This document shows positions 11,400 to 26,300 of a stretch of DNA of 64,000 bases, one piece after another; position 1 is the stretch's first letter; every line of letters starts with the position of its first letter. The translations under genes and the position numbers were made by a program. The notes beneath the pieces were generated by a model. It searched no databases, was not told the DNA's origin, and worked only from the letters and a program-made list of their open reading frames with translations. The stretch comes from Buddleja alternifolia. Taxonomy: Eukaryota > Streptophyta > Magnoliopsida > Lamiales > Scrophulariaceae. The stretch is taken from contig CM033395.1 in assembly GCA_019426215.1 (NCBI GenBank), positions 14,560,569-14,624,568 on the forward strand, read 5' to 3'.

Positions 11400-14300
11400 A
11401 TGGCGTCTACTAGCAATTCAAAAAGCATTGTGGACGATGATGAAGAAGAGGAGGTATGACCTAGACTTTTTTACCTGTGCACTTTGTTGCAGATGATCTG
11501 TTTTATGAGTGTACAATTTGATGTGTTTTCATTCTCATGTCCTTTTTTCCTCTCTAATATTTTTTGCAGTTTGAGCATTTTGATGATTTTACCCTTGCCT
11601 CGTCATGGGAAAGGTATGAGTTAGTTGTCGCGCTGTATTTTATTTAAGTGGTATAGTTCACAAGAAGTGGACACTCATGTAATCATTCTATTGCCGATGA
11701 CATGTTTTTTAGGTTCATTTCTGAAGTAGAGGCTGTGTGTAGGCAGTGGTCGGCTGATGGTCCAAAGAATCTATTGGTATACCCGTTGACATAAATTATT
11801 GATTTAGCTTGGGGTGACTTTACTCTCAATACTGTTATGATGCCTTGAACTTCTGTGGATTAATATCTTTTTAACAATTGAATTATAGACCTCCTCAAAA
11901 AAAAGAAAAAAGGAAAAATGAAAAAAAGAAAGTATATAATTGAATTATAGATTTTTATCCTGTTATATTTCTTGACCATATATGTCATTTTCATTCATTT
12001 GTAAGATGGATGACTATTTCGTTCAGTTTCTGCTACTTAATGCTATACGCTCCTCGGTTGGACTCAAGTTTCAGTGGTGCATATATTATTTAAACTTTAA
12101 CGATTAGACCTCTATTTGGTCAAATATTCTCAATGAAGAATACCATTAACTATGCAGTTGATTGCCTAACAAACATGATTCTGCAGTAAATAAGGCTGAC
12201 GTGGCTGATAACTATGGCTGCCATAGAGTTTCAGGAGCTCTTATGTTATAATTTGTAGACTTAAATTACTCTACCAAGTAAGAATCTTGGATATAATTTT
12301 ACTGGCCCCTCACCCCCCCACCCCCCGCGGCCGGGGTTTCCCCATTCCATTTAGGTTATCTTTTTGACCTCTTGTTTCTTGTCCTATTCCTTGTTTTATC
12401 AAGTTGATTTGATTTTGTTTGTGATTCTCGATCGTTGGCTGACAAGAGAAGTCTAGCTTCACAGCATTGGAATATGAACAAACTTTGTTTTGACTTTTTG
12501 TTGCCGTTTTATCATTTGAAAAATTGATGAGCACTTGATCGTGCTTGGTCTTTTAATGGGCCTTCATGTCTAGCTTAAGTCTCCTGTTCTATTTTGTCAT
12601 AGGCAAAGGATGCTGTTCGAATGGATCTTTTGATGGGTTTGTACAAGGTCAAATCTGAATTCAAGTATGCTGTGAAAAACTATTGCATGGAGTACTATTT
12701 TGAAACAAGTAATGATGGTACTGTCAACGTGCTATCATAATTTCACAAGAATTCTTTTTCTAGCTTCATGCCATAGTCAGAATTCTTATTGCTTAGGTAA
12801 AGTTGGTGATTGGGACAAGGGATTGCATGATGTGCAGCTCTCTTTTGGGGTAACGGAGTTTTTGGTCAGTCCTCTCTCTCTCTCTCTCTGTGCCCCTTCT
12901 GATTATGTTGGTGTTCAGAAATTTCATTTGTTTGTTATTTTTATCGCTCATATTTTGTAAACACTCAGGTGATTGCTCCTCAAAGTGCAAGTGGCGTGGT
13001 TCTTGATGCACCAGAGGCTAGCAAACTTTTGAGTGCAGTTGCCATTGCTTTATCCAACTGTTCATGGTTGGGCTGCTATTGCATTATGACTCCATTAATT
13101 TCTTTGTTATTAATATCAATAAATAGTTCTGTCTTTATTTTGATAGCTTTAAGGTCATCACATGGGAGGGGTAGGAGGCAGAACAAGAATATTTAGGGTT
13201 TAGTTTGGGAGGAAAAAAGGATTTTAGATGGAATTTTGCTGGTCAACTATTTGGGATTTGGAAAGAGGCAGTGAAGTCAACTTTTGGAGAAACTGTAAGG
13301 ATTTTTTGGGGTGCCAGTGACATGATAAACTTGCTTAACTTTTGACTATATGTGGTATGTGTTGATCTGTGTCTGTGAATTCGTTGGTTAAATACATAAA
13401 TTGCAGAAGAGGATAGGAATGTCAAGCATAAGAAAAAAGATTTGCGCATCAGCTGCACCAAATGACACCAACAGGACTTCTAAACCTTTTAAAACTGTTC
13501 TGTGGATAGTGCCTGCTGCCCCTGCCGCCCGCCTAGCAGTCGGAGGGCTCGTTATCCTTACTTTGCTCTAGCCATAAGATATGGCAGCTCCAGCTATATA
13601 TGTATTATCAGTTTTCATCTATAGAAGTTTTGTGCAAGAAACGTTTATAAAGATTTAAAAGCTTTTATTTATTCATGCATATGTGATTGCTTATGTTTGT
13701 ATTTGTGCTAGGAATTTGCGTAAAAGCTGGATGACCACTAGTCTGCCATCAGTTCCCCTCCTCCACGTACAAAAGAGAACATGACATAGCAAATGAGGAA
13801 AGATAAAAATTGAAATCAGACAAGATTATGCACGTGATTTATCCTTCAGTATTTATTGCTTTTTGCTTTTTAGATTTCATTGTTGGTCGACGTGGAACTT
13901 ACATAGAGGAGTCTTCATTAAAATTAATAATGGGAGTAAAATCCATCAAACGTCACGAGAATTGGAGTAGTGAACTTCTGTTTGAGTAGTAGGCTTAGGT
14001 TTAACTTTGCAAGCCTAAACTTACATATAGTCATGGATATCGAAAATGGTTGTGGGGTAAAATCTCTGTTCTTCCACTTTCATGAAGATATTCTTTGGTA
14101 CTCGAAAGGTTTGTGGCCACCGTTTGGCCTTCTAAGAACATGGTGTCTCTTCCATTGCTCCCCTGAACTTGAATTATGACTTCTTGGAATATTTAAATTA
14201 GGAAGACAAGTGCGAAATAAGAGTCTTTTAGCACTAAGGCTTGAGTTAGGCTTGAGTTAGAAGATTCTAAAGCAGTTCCGTCCAGTACAGAGTGTCTTCA

Positions 14301-17300
14301 CATTTTTTCTCTTAGACTGCAAAATTTTCTTTTTCATGGTTTGTCTTTCTGTTGATGGATGTAGGTTACTGATCACCGTTCGTAATTAAATGGGATTTTC
14401 TTCCTTTAAGTGAATACTAAAATGCATAAAGCAGCTGATCTCTTCTGTCCTTACTCTTGCAGCCTGTGGCCTGCATTTGTTCCAGTTCATGATCCTTCAC
14501 GTAAGGCCTATATTGGTATTCAAAACATGGGAACAGTTTTCACCAGAAGATTTGAAGCTGACCGCATTGGTAGCCAGGTCCCTATAAAGCTTATGCATTT
14601 GGAAGGATTATATGAGCTGTTTGTTTCGAAATTTGTAAGTTCCTAATCATTATTTAAAAAAATACCTTGTACAGTTATACGTAATTGTTTTTTGATTGTC
14701 AACTTTGGTAGTTCGTTGATCTTTAAGGTTTTAAAAGTTTCTTTGAAACACATGTTACATGACTGTACTCTTTTTACCTTTAGATGTCTTGTTTCTATTT
14801 CATACATTTTACTTTTCCATCACTTTTTAGAGAGTGGGGAATTCCATATGCAGTTATGCATTGTGTGTTATATTTTCTGTGTTATTGACGGGTTGTGTTG
14901 ACATTCATTCTGTCATAGAAATAGTTTAGGTTGTAGATATTTGCTTTAATCAATAATGTCACTTGAACTGATTGACAATTATGATAGCTTGGCAACTGTG
15001 TGTGTATGTGTACATTTCAATAAGCTTGTATGGAATGGTCGAGTATGTCTGACTACTTACTAGCATTTCCTATTGCATCCACTGATATTAGTAGATTTTG
15101 TCTGGAGTTTAAGTTGTATATGTGAAACAATTTCCTATTAACTGATATAATAGTCCATCTTTCCAAATTTCTGATGAAGGCCTATGCTGCAACGGACTTG
15201 TCAATGCATTATTTTAAAGTTCACTTCAAGATGAAGTTAACATACAGAACCCCAGCCTATGATGATGAGGATGAAATGCAAGAAGCTGATGCAGACATTA
15301 CAGAATCTGATGAAAATTCTGAGAGTCAAACCCATCTAAAAAAGCAATGGGATGATGACTGTCCTTGGAGTGAGTGGTACTCCGCAGAGGATCCTGTCAA
15401 AGGTATATATGCTGCTGCTTATAATAGTAAAATTTTATTTTCATTTTTATCATCACTGGTGCTACAAGCATCCTGTCGCTGATAGAGTTGACTGGATTTC
15501 ATGATTTTATGTTGCAACTGGAGGATCGAACACTTTTTCTGTAAAGATCATTTTGTTAGAAACTTTATGGTCCTAAATAATAAAATTAATGCTGGGATCT
15601 CGTAGCAATGCATTTTTCCCTTTTGATCTTCGGAAGTATGTATGATACCTTTATTTGAAGAGAGCATGTTTACATTGTCACTTCTCTGAGAAACTTTTAA
15701 CGGTTTTGATGCTTTCCTAGATGAGATAGAGTAGCATAGTCATAATGTCTCCTTGAATATGACTCGGGTACCACTATAGTTTTCTCTTTACATTTATGTT
15801 ACTTTGTGCAGGATTTGACTTGATTACTATATGGTCTGAGCTAAGGGCTGAAAGTTCTCTGGATATGGCTGAATTGGAAAATGCCTCTCCTCTGGAAGCT
15901 GATAAGTGGTTCTTGTATCCAAGTCTTTCCCAAAACCAGTAAGGATACTGTTTCTGTGAATGTTATTAAAAATATTAACTGCATGGGAATTTTTTATATG
16001 TTTCACATCAGGATGTGAGTATCTACTTTGGCATTTTCATTGAAGTCCTTGGCTGATAGGATGGTGCTGCATGTGTAATGCTAAGAAAGATGAGTAGTAC
16101 ATGAAGAGTTACATTTATAGGCCACTCTACAAGTCAGTTTTACTGGAAGAACTGTATGCAGCCACCATTGGTTTTCATATAATTCCTATCTTAGTTGCTG
16201 TTTACAGTTTTCCCACTATTTCACCACAGTTACTTTATACTTAAAAGTTCTCTTTTTGAGATCTGTGTTGCTATTCCTGTGGTTGTATTGCTGGGCTTCT
16301 TCCATAGACTTCAATATCTAGGTTTTTGATGTTTCACATTCTGGCTTTCCAATTATTCTTTCGAAATTATTTTAAGCAAAAAGCCATAAAAGCCAAATTG
16401 TTGAAGGGGTCCAAACATCACCCCTCATGAGTCTTTTCTTCGATATTCAACGAGGAGTTGGTTATCACAAAATTGAGCTTCACTAAGATACCAAGGTTGC
16501 ATAGATAACTGCCTGACAACCTTATATCTCATCTAGAGTTGCTTTCTCTCTTCTGGCCACGTATGAGACATATCCCCATCTTTTCTCTCTTCCGTGTTCA
16601 TCCTCTCCGATACTGGCGAGCAGTTTTCTTGTGCAAATAAATCTTACTGATAATTGCACCCTTATTGTAAACAGTCCTTCCAAATATGAATTATTAATAC
16701 TGAACACCTTTGGTGTTGTAGCATTTGGACCAATTTTCATGAGGAGATATGGTTAGCTTGCGTTTTCCGATTAATGAGTCTTGTTTTTGTAGCTGTCTAA
16801 TTAGTTATTATTCTCAATATGTGGTGCATTTAAAATAATTCGGTCCTTGTTTGCTAAGTGATGGAGTAACGTGTATTTATCCATGTCTAGCAGTGGTATT
16901 TCGGATGGAAACACTATTGGATTCGCATCGCAGTTGCACCTTTTGGTTAAGGCATTGGAAATGTCGTTGGAGGCTCATTTTATGGAAGATTTTGTGTCAG
17001 GTTTGCAACTATTCTGTGCATAATTTGACGAATCAAATGAGAATTATTACCAATTTATATTTGCTGCACTGCAAGTTACTTATTAAGCTAGTTTGCTTAT
17101 ATCTTAATTTTTAACCATTTTCCTTTCTATTAATTTAGCAGTCGAAAAGTCAGGTTCTGAAAATTTGAAGTCTTCAGCAGTCATACCTCCACCAACAGTT
17201 CTTGATCGTGTGCTAAAAGATCTCTTCCATGACGGTACAAAACTATTTATTCTCTCTCCTTTTTTGGCCCCCACATTATAATTGCTCAAAGAAAAATGGC

Positions 17301-20300
17301 CATTGTTCACTCGTACTTGTGACTTTATTGGTCACTGCTCCTTCTCAAAAGTAACTAGTGTATTTGCTATGAAGAACCAACAAGTGCTTTAGATTATAAG
17401 TCCTTATCTGAGGATTGAAAAAGTATAAATGCATGATGTGGAGGTTTGGGTTGTAAATGCACATGAGTGTGAATTTGTTGCTTTAGTAAATTTATTTCTC
17501 CCTGCAGTTTTGGAAGCTCAACTAGATTTCTCTGTGGGAGAACATAAAAGTTCGCGCACTATTAAAGGCGCTCCACTTTACTCACTCTTCACACAGTTCT
17601 GTTTACATGCTCTTTGGTTTGGCAACTGCAATATTCGTGGTAATCTTCTTGATAGTCTACTAACTCTGTGAAGAAGCTCATAAATGACTACTGCTCTCAT
17701 GTACATCTTACTATTTCTTTTTAGTATTTAATACTCTTCTTAGTTACCTTTGTTATTCTCTTGTTTGTTTTATTAGCTATTGCTGTACTCTGGATAGAGT
17801 TTGTGCGGGAGGTTCGCTGGTGTTGGGAGGAATCACAGCCATTACCAAGAATGCCATCCAATGGCATAATCGACCTATCCAGTTGTTTGATCAATCAGAA
17901 ACTACACATGGTTGGTTTTCTTGGTATAATAACATATTTTTAGATATGAGAGCACAGTTTTAATTTTTATAATTATATATACATCTCTATCTGTCTGAAA
18001 CTCTATCCCAGCCTCTCTGACTATCATTTTACTGCTCCGTGAAAAATTTGATTGTTTGTGCAGTTATACTTTCGTTGAGTGGTTTCAGGAACAATTTTAG
18101 ACTGATGACTGTTGATCCACTTTCCTTACTTCATGATGATAACGCTAGCTACTTTAAGTAATCATAAAATTGATTTGACATGTGTGAAGCTTAGGAATAG
18201 TTACCTTTGGTAAAATAGTTGCAAATGCACCTAAGTTAATCTTTAGTATCTTTGATGATATCGTGTTAACTTGTAATAAAATGGCAATCTATTACATGAT
18301 GTTTTTGTCACTGAATCTAGACTTATGCTGTTGACATAATGCCGACAGACCAGGAAAATTCACAATTTTGAATATGCACCCCACCATATAATTCTGTGGC
18401 CATGTAAGGAGAAGCATAACTTCAAATAGAATTGAAATGGATGATCATGTTATTATTTATAATCAGCAACCCTCTAGGTTCAGATTTCATGTTACATACC
18501 CATTAGATTGGCGACTAAACCTCATGCTTCTTTTACATATATTAGGTTCAGTCTATTGTGTGGTTGGTTATTCTACAAATCATTGGAGTCAGATTGATTC
18601 TGTTGTAATGAAGAATGCTCTTCCCCCACCCACCTCCCAAGAAAAAAAATACTCCTGTTTTCATCTTCATGCAGTTTTATTCAAAATCTCATCTAGAAAA
18701 CCACTTAAAGAATCCTATGTATTGTTCTCAGCTTGCCATCTGCATTGATAGGAAGCGTCATCAGGTTAAAGGGCATGATATTGGTAGAAATGATGATTCT
18801 GCTATTGCTCATGTACAGGTTTGACTTTGTTCTCGTGATGGTTGCATTACATTACTACTGACCTCCTGACATTGAGTGTGTATGTTAACACTTGAATTGA
18901 GAAAACCGAATTGTAATACGAATTCAATACTCACAAGAATAATTCTTGCCCAAGCTCCAAGCTCGATTATCCACCAAAATATTCGACAAAGAATAGTAAA
19001 ACCCTAGCATACGAATTTATACTTCTACTTACCAAACAGGACTCCTACCATAATGGAAATACTAATAATATATGATTACAATAATTAAGGAAATATTAAA
19101 TCAGCAAATCTCCTCTTTAATTCTTTCCAGCATCCGCCTTCTTCTTTCTTCTAACATACACGCGGATGCCACCTTGCTTCACGTCACCTGCCACATCAAT
19201 ATCCGAATTTTGATTCATAACAATTCCTCCCCTCTCGAAAACAGCCTTGTCCTCAAGGCGGAAATCCGGAAATTGACTAAGTAAATCCGGCACATCAACC
19301 CACATTGCATCATCCCGGCTTTGACCCTTCCACTTGACAAGGACCTGATGCACCTCATCAAAATTAACCCTCTCGGCTAACACCTCCTCCGGTTCAAACA
19401 TGTGAGTGCCTTCAACTTCGAGGGTAGCTGGTAACTCCGGTTCCACTGGGTGATCTCCCGTGACTTTCTTTAATTGCGATACATGAAAGACCGGGTGTAT
19501 ACGACTTGTCGCCGGTAATTGCAAACGATACGCCAACGAACCAATTCTCTCCAAAACCACGAAAGACCCATAGAACTTGGCTGCTAGTTTGGTGTAATTG
19601 CTATGCAAAATAGAAGACTGTCTATGGGGCCGAACCTTCAAGAATACCCTGTCGCCAACCACAAATTCGAGATTCCTTCTGTGTTATTGGCATAATGAGC
19701 CATTTTCTGTTGAGCTCAACTCAAATTGAATTTCATTAAACGCAAAAGTTCATCTTGACCCCGTAACACTTTTGATACCGATGCTACTTTTCATTCCCTC
19801 GGTAAATAACGATGAATTGTAGGCGGACCTCTCCCATACAGAAGTTCGAATGGAGTCGCCCGGGCAGCCGTCTGAAATGCAGTATTATACCAATATTCCG
19901 CCCACGCCAAGCATGATACCCACTTCCGTGGTTGTTCGGACACAAAACATCGCAAATAAGTCTCCAACACGCGATTAAGCACCTCCGTTTGCCCATCAGT
20001 TTCTGGGTGGTATGCCGAACTAAACTTCAATTTCGTTCCCTGCAACTTAAATAATTCACGCCAAAAATTACTCACGAAGATTGGGTCACGGTCACTTACT
20101 ATAGAGCGAGGCACGCCATGCAATCGAACAATTTCCCGAATAAATACTTCAACCACGGATCGTGCGGTAAACGCATGTTTAAGGGCTACAAAATGGCCAT
20201 ACTTGGATAGCCGATCCACAACAACGAGTATACTGGTGAACCCCATCGATTTTGGTAAACAAGTGATGAAGTCCATCGACACATCTCCCCAAATAGCCTC

Positions 20301-23300
20301 GGGTATCGGAAGCAGTTGTACTAACCCGGCTTGGGATGCTGCTTTGTACTTCGACTTTTGGCAAATCAAACACTTCGCGACATATTGTTGTACTCATTTC
20401 ACCATTCCCCTCCAATATACACTTAAAGTGAGTCGTCTATAAGTACGAAAAGCACCCGCATGACCCCCCTCGGGAGTGTTGTGAAACTCGTGTAATAATT
20501 TGGGAATCCATTGTGAGTTTTCAGCAAGAACCAACTGACCTTTGTAATAGAGCCGTCCGTGTATTAGTGAAAAACCCACACGACTCGTCGCATCCTTCTC
20601 CAAGCCTTTGATGATACTCCGAATATAAGAATCCGTTCCCTGTTAGTTCAATACGGTCTGCCCCTCTGCCCAAATCGGTAAACTCAAAGCCATCAAGGCC
20701 CCATCCTCTTCGCACCGTGATAATGCATCCGCCGCATTGTTCGTGCTTCCTGGTTTATATACAATCTCAAAGTTATAACCTAATAATTTGGCGACCCAAA
20801 TTTGTTGCGAAAGGGTAACAATGCGCTGAGATAGCAAATGTTTCAATCTATTATGATCCGTTCGTACCGTAAATCGCCTCCCTATTAAATACGGTCTCCA
20901 ATGCTCCAATGCGAGAACAAGACCCATTAATTCCCTCTCATATGCTGTCTTGGAGGTTGTTTTCTCGGATAATGACTTGCTGAAATATGCAATGGGACGC
21001 CTTTCTTGCATCAAAACAGCCCCGATACCTGTCCCCGATGCATCACATACAATGATAAAGTGTTTGTCGAAATCCGGCATTGCGAAGACAGGAGCTGAAA
21101 TTAATGCCGCCTTTAACCGTGTAGATGACCCCTCGGCCTCATCATTCCACTCAAATTTGGAGGGTGCTTCTTTCTTGAGTAATTGTGTTAAGGGGCGCTA
21201 TCATGCCATAATCTTTGACAAACCGCCGGTAGTAGCCTGTCAATCCCAGAAACCCTCTTACCGCCCGCATTGAACATGGCCGAGGCCACTCTACCACTGC
21301 TTGTACTTTTTCGGGATCCATAGACACGCCCTCTCCCGATATGATATGCCCGAGGTACTCTACCCTCTCGCAGCCGAATGTACACTTCTTCAAATTAGCA
21401 CGAAACTGGTTGTCGTGCAATAATTTCAAAACTTGCTCCAATTGCTCCGCCTCCGATTTACTATATATCAAAATATCGTCGAAGAAAACCAATACAGACT
21501 TCCGCAGCCAGGGTCGAAATATGTTGTTCGTCGTCGACTGGAAAGTAGCCGGTGCATTAGTTAAATCAAATGGCATAACCTGAAATTCGTAGTGACCGCT
21601 GTGGGTTCTAAATGCCGTCTTTGGAACATCCCTGGGGATCACCCAAATTGGTGATAGCCTGAGCGTAAGTCTATTTTGGAAAAGATGGTGGACCCCGCCA
21701 ATTCATCAAGCATCTCCTGGATTACCAGAATCGGATATTTGTCCGGTATCGTCACCTAATTTAGCTCCCTATAGTGGACACAAAATCGCCAACTCCCGTC
21801 TTTCTTTTTCACCAATAGAACCGGGTTCGAGAAGGGGCTTAAGCTTGGTTGAATCACCCCAGCCATGAGCATGTCAGCAACTAATCGTTCAATTTCATCC
21901 TTTTGGGCATACCCGTACCTGTACGGTCGAACGGACACGGGTTCCGCTCCCGGTTTCAACTCAATTTTGTGGTCCGTTACCCTTCGTGGTGGTAACTCAA
22001 TCAGCTCCCCAAATACCTCAGAAAATCGGTCCGATACTTCCGCGACTTTAGCCCTTGGTTTTGGCTTCTCACCCCTCTCTGTCATATCAAAATGTGGTCC
22101 GATCCCTATACCAGTAATGCACAAAAATCTGAATCCTGAATTTTCAATAGTGATTTGATACTAACCTGGTTCGGCATAAAGCCGGGTCTCCTTGAAGCAG
22201 CACCCATTTGGCCCCCTTCCAAAATTCCATGGTCACGTCTTTCCAGCACACTTGAACTTTTCCCAACGTCTCCAACCCCGTGAATCCTAAAATAACATCA
22301 ACTCCGCCTAACGGAAAAACAAAACAATCAGACTGTATTGTGCAAGAAGCAAATTGAATGACAAATCCCGGGCAAAGGCTCTCAGACTCTTGTCTCAACC
22401 CGTTTTCGAGTTGAACACCAAATCTGCTCGTGTTTTGGGTTGGTATTTGCAACTCAGTTACCAAGTTATCCAACACGAAACTGTAGCTAGCTCCACTATC
22501 AATCAAAACCGTGACAAGTTTACCTGCTATCTTTCCCTTCAAGCGCATGGTACGAGGGCTCGACAATCCCGCCATTGGGTAAAGGGGTAAAGCCGCATCC
22601 ACAAAATTCTCGTCTTTGTTTAAATTGATTAATTCGCCCGCATCATCCAGTTGCTCCTCCTCAGTTCCCTCACCTCCCAACGGTTCCATTTCCTCGGCTA
22701 GAAGTACTCGTAATTGTTTCATCGGGCATTCATGCAACGGGTTATAGGGTTGTTTACACAATCCCTTAACATACCGGACACGAAGGACACGAAGGATTTC
22801 GTCCCGCGCCCCCCTGCCTGGAAAGCTAAATCAGCCTCTACGTCCCTTGCTAAGTCCATGGCAGTCTCCAAATCTCCCGGTCGCAACATACGTAACTTGC
22901 TACGGATATGGTCCGCCAATCCCGACAGAAAATACCCCATGTAATGCTCATCACTCAATCTGGGAACTTGACTTGCTAACTGAACGAACAAACTCACATA
23001 ATCATCCACTGAACCAGTTTGACGAACATCAGATAAGCGCTCAAATGGGCTCCCCGTGTAATGGGTATCGAACCGTACTATCAAAGCCCTCGAAAATTCC
23101 TCCTACGCAACGCCTGGCTTACGTTGGCGCATCCGAGTAAACCAATACAATGCATCTCCTTCCATGGCCACCATCGCTGATTGCACTTTTAGTTCCGGGG
23201 GTACCCAGTGGATCTCAAATTGCTGATTGGCTCGAGCCAATCAACCCAACGGGTCGCTTCCTTCAAACGTGGGCAACACACGACAGGCGGGGGTGAGTGC

Positions 23301-26300
23301 GCCGCCTGCTGCCCGACTCCAACCGAGGCGCTGTCGGCCTCCAGCGCATGCTACGGTGCCGTCGAACGCGCCAGCGGCACCTCCGGGTTCGGAGGTGAGG
23401 CCGTCAGCTTTGCGAGTGTCGCCAAAATTTTCGGCATCTGGCCCTTCATTACAGCCTGATCCTCGCTTAAAGTGGCAAACGCAGCTTCCAATTTGTCCAT
23501 CCGATTGTCAGTTGTTGATCTCGTATTTGTCATATTTGCGGGGATTGGGATCCGATAGGTCGGACCAAATTGTTAACACTTGAATTGAGAAAACCGAATT
23601 GTAATACGAATTCAATATTCACAAGAATAATTCTTGCCCAAGCTCCAAGCTCGATTATCCACCAAAATATTCGACAAAGAATTGTAAAACCCTAGCATAC
23701 GAATTTATACTTCTACTTACCAAACAAGACTCCTACCATAATGGAAATACTAATAACATATGATTACAATAATTAAGGAAATATTAAATCAGCAAATCTC
23801 CTCTTTAATTCTTTCCAGCATCCGCCTTCTTCTTTCTTCTAACATACACGCGGATGCCACCTCGCTCCACCTCAACTGCCACATCAATATCCGAATTCCG
23901 ATTCATAACAGTGTATATGATTGCAGGAAAATCTTCAGATTCCTAGAGACCTTTCTGCTTCTCGTGGAGTTTCTGAAGGTTCTGGCAGGACCAATGAAAG
24001 GTGAAAAGCAACTGCTCTGTTCTTTTAGTCACTAGGGGTTTACCAACTTTTTTCTGGAAACTACTTCTCTGCTTCCTTTTCCTCACTTTAGACATGGCAC
24101 CAAATAAATTAACATGTAAATTTCCGTATATTATCTTATTTAGTGTCTTTTAGAAGTACGCTTAGATATAATGATTTTTCCTTAGTGTAGTAGTAGAAGT
24201 ACCACTGTTATGAAGTTTAAGATTCTACATCATGAAGTTAAAACTGAAACTTTTGATTTAAAATCTTTCATAATTTCAATAAGTTGAAAATAATACCCTC
24301 TTGTAACAATGATATAGGCCTCGTGATGGCTTTACATCATAGATAATGGATTTTTTTGGACAAGGCTACTCTTTAGAGCTCTCTATATCAAACCAACTGA
24401 TCAAACGAGCTTTCCGAATTCAATGTTTTGACTACACTTCCATGATGCCTAGCTCTTCTTGAACAAAAACTTCCTGAGTTCATGCTTCTTCTTTAGCTGC
24501 TTGGCCATGCATCTCGTCACTTCTCTATCCAACTTTAAATCCATTTTTCCCTCCGCTTCATTTCAATTTTTTTTCATTTTGTGCTTTGTCAAAGGTCAAT
24601 AAATATTGGTAAATGCATGATTATTATTTTCATATGTAAACTAATATTATTGAAATTTGAAAAATGAGGTTGAGATCACAAGTCCTTATGCTGCGACACA
24701 CTGGAAAGTTACTATAAATGTTGTGCTCATAATTGTGATTTCAAAAAGAACAGATGCTAGAGGCTTGCAGATGTTGGTCTGTGTGGAAATTTTCGTGCCC
24801 TCTGCATTTAAAGTCTGTTAACCCAGATCATTTTTGGTCCTTGAATCTAGTAGGTATTTATTCTAGATCTAGTTTCTGCATGTTATTTGAGCCTTCTCAA
24901 CATGTCAGGAATGGTTCAGCTGGAATTGTAGGGTCTATGATGCTTTTGAGGTCTTGCAAGATTATGCATGTGCCAATAACTCAGGTCAACTCCTAAATTA
25001 GCTTGCTGCTTTTTGCACTTCCCTCTCCCATGCCTGCCCCATGTGCGACAACACTTGAATGAATAACATGCAATCCCTCTGCTAATCTTACTGTAGGATC
25101 CACCTCCTATGACAGAAGATATGCATGAAGAACGACTCCAAGCTGCTGAAGCCTTGGGTGATTCGTTTGTAAGATTTAACGAATTGTCATAAAAAATGTA
25201 TTGCTGGTTTGTTCAATTTAAGAAACCTTTACATGTATTGAAACTTTGCTGGTCTGTCGTCGGTTGAAATTTAACCGGGACTTTGACACTCCGGCACATT
25301 TAATTCTTGGGTGATGAAGGCCCCGCAAATCGAATATTTATTATTCACCATTGTACTTAAGAGTGCATTTGAATTGAAGGATTTGGAATATGAGGATTTC
25401 AAACCACAATAATAAATCCGTCGAGTGTTTTTGGCTAATTTTGAATTATTATACATTTCAAATCCATAAGTAACAGTTGGAGTTACTTTTTTCAAGTATT
25501 ATATCAACAAAATTTGAGTCATTCGAAATTATTAACTCTAGATAATTTTTCCAGATCAAAATCCTGCATCAAAAAACCTAAGGAAATATTTGGAGCACTG
25601 GACAATTATTAAGATAGTGACTTTAAATGTTCTCGTTTAAGTTGAGCAGACATTTTCAAGGTCTGTTTTTGTGGTTAATTATTAGAAGTAGAAGAAGCTA
25701 CTAGGTATAGCTTGTGAAGACCACTTATTACTAACAACTGTTGTTTGCATTTTGTTGCAGAGCTTCCCTGGTCAACTTGAAAAGGATATTCTGGCATCAG
25801 GTTACTAACTTCTCTTTGTTCATGCCAGGCCTTTCTGAGCATTTTTTCTTTTCACTAAATAGTTTTGCCACCACGTTTAACACACAGTGTGACCTCTCTC
25901 TCTTTCCGCAGAACCATCAATGGCACATTCTGTGAATAATTGGGATAATGAAAGATGATTTAATCATCTGATTATTAGTTTTTGAGCTATGCAATATTGT
26001 AAGAAAAGTTCATTGCTGTTTCAGAATGTATAAGTATTTAAGGACCGAAAGTCATAATGCTGTAGACAGTTGTTTCTTTAGCAAGAAGGAGGTTCAGGAA
26101 TGCTTTACCTACTTCTTATGTTAAAATTATGCTTTCTAGAAGCATAATTGCTTAATATGAAATTAATCATGAATCACATATTTTCTCTTTTTCCTTTTTT
26201 TCAACTATTTTACCGGACGCTTGTTTTTCATAATAGCTCTCCCCTTTTTTTTTTTGGGATGTGGGCTTGGAGTGGGATAGGTGCATATATACTTTTGAAA

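Larger units (their letters stand above)
18883..23910 (-). mobile_element. Ty3/gypsy chromovirus, Reina-like, in a host intron
   Basis: Two 340-bp LTRs (18883-19222, 23571-23910) with TG...CA ends flank gag, protease, RT, RNase H, integrase and a chromodomain, all on the minus strand. The 5-bp GTGTA occurs just outside both ends (18878-18882, 23911-23915). Length about 5.0 kb, short LTRs and a C-terminal chromodomain fit the Reina clade. The LTRs differ at about ten sites by eye, roughly 3 percent. Several stops and frameshifts make it inactive. It lies antisense inside intron 14 of the Rab3GAP gene, and the host exons on either side remain in phase. Confidence 0.93.

Noticed and set aside
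12303..12340. C-rich tract with CCGCGGCCGG in a Rab3GAP intron
   Set aside because: Striking in AT-rich DNA, but short and isolated, with no support for a regulatory role.
12871..12889. CT microsatellite just after a splice donor
   Set aside because: A simple repeat in an intron; no evidence of function.
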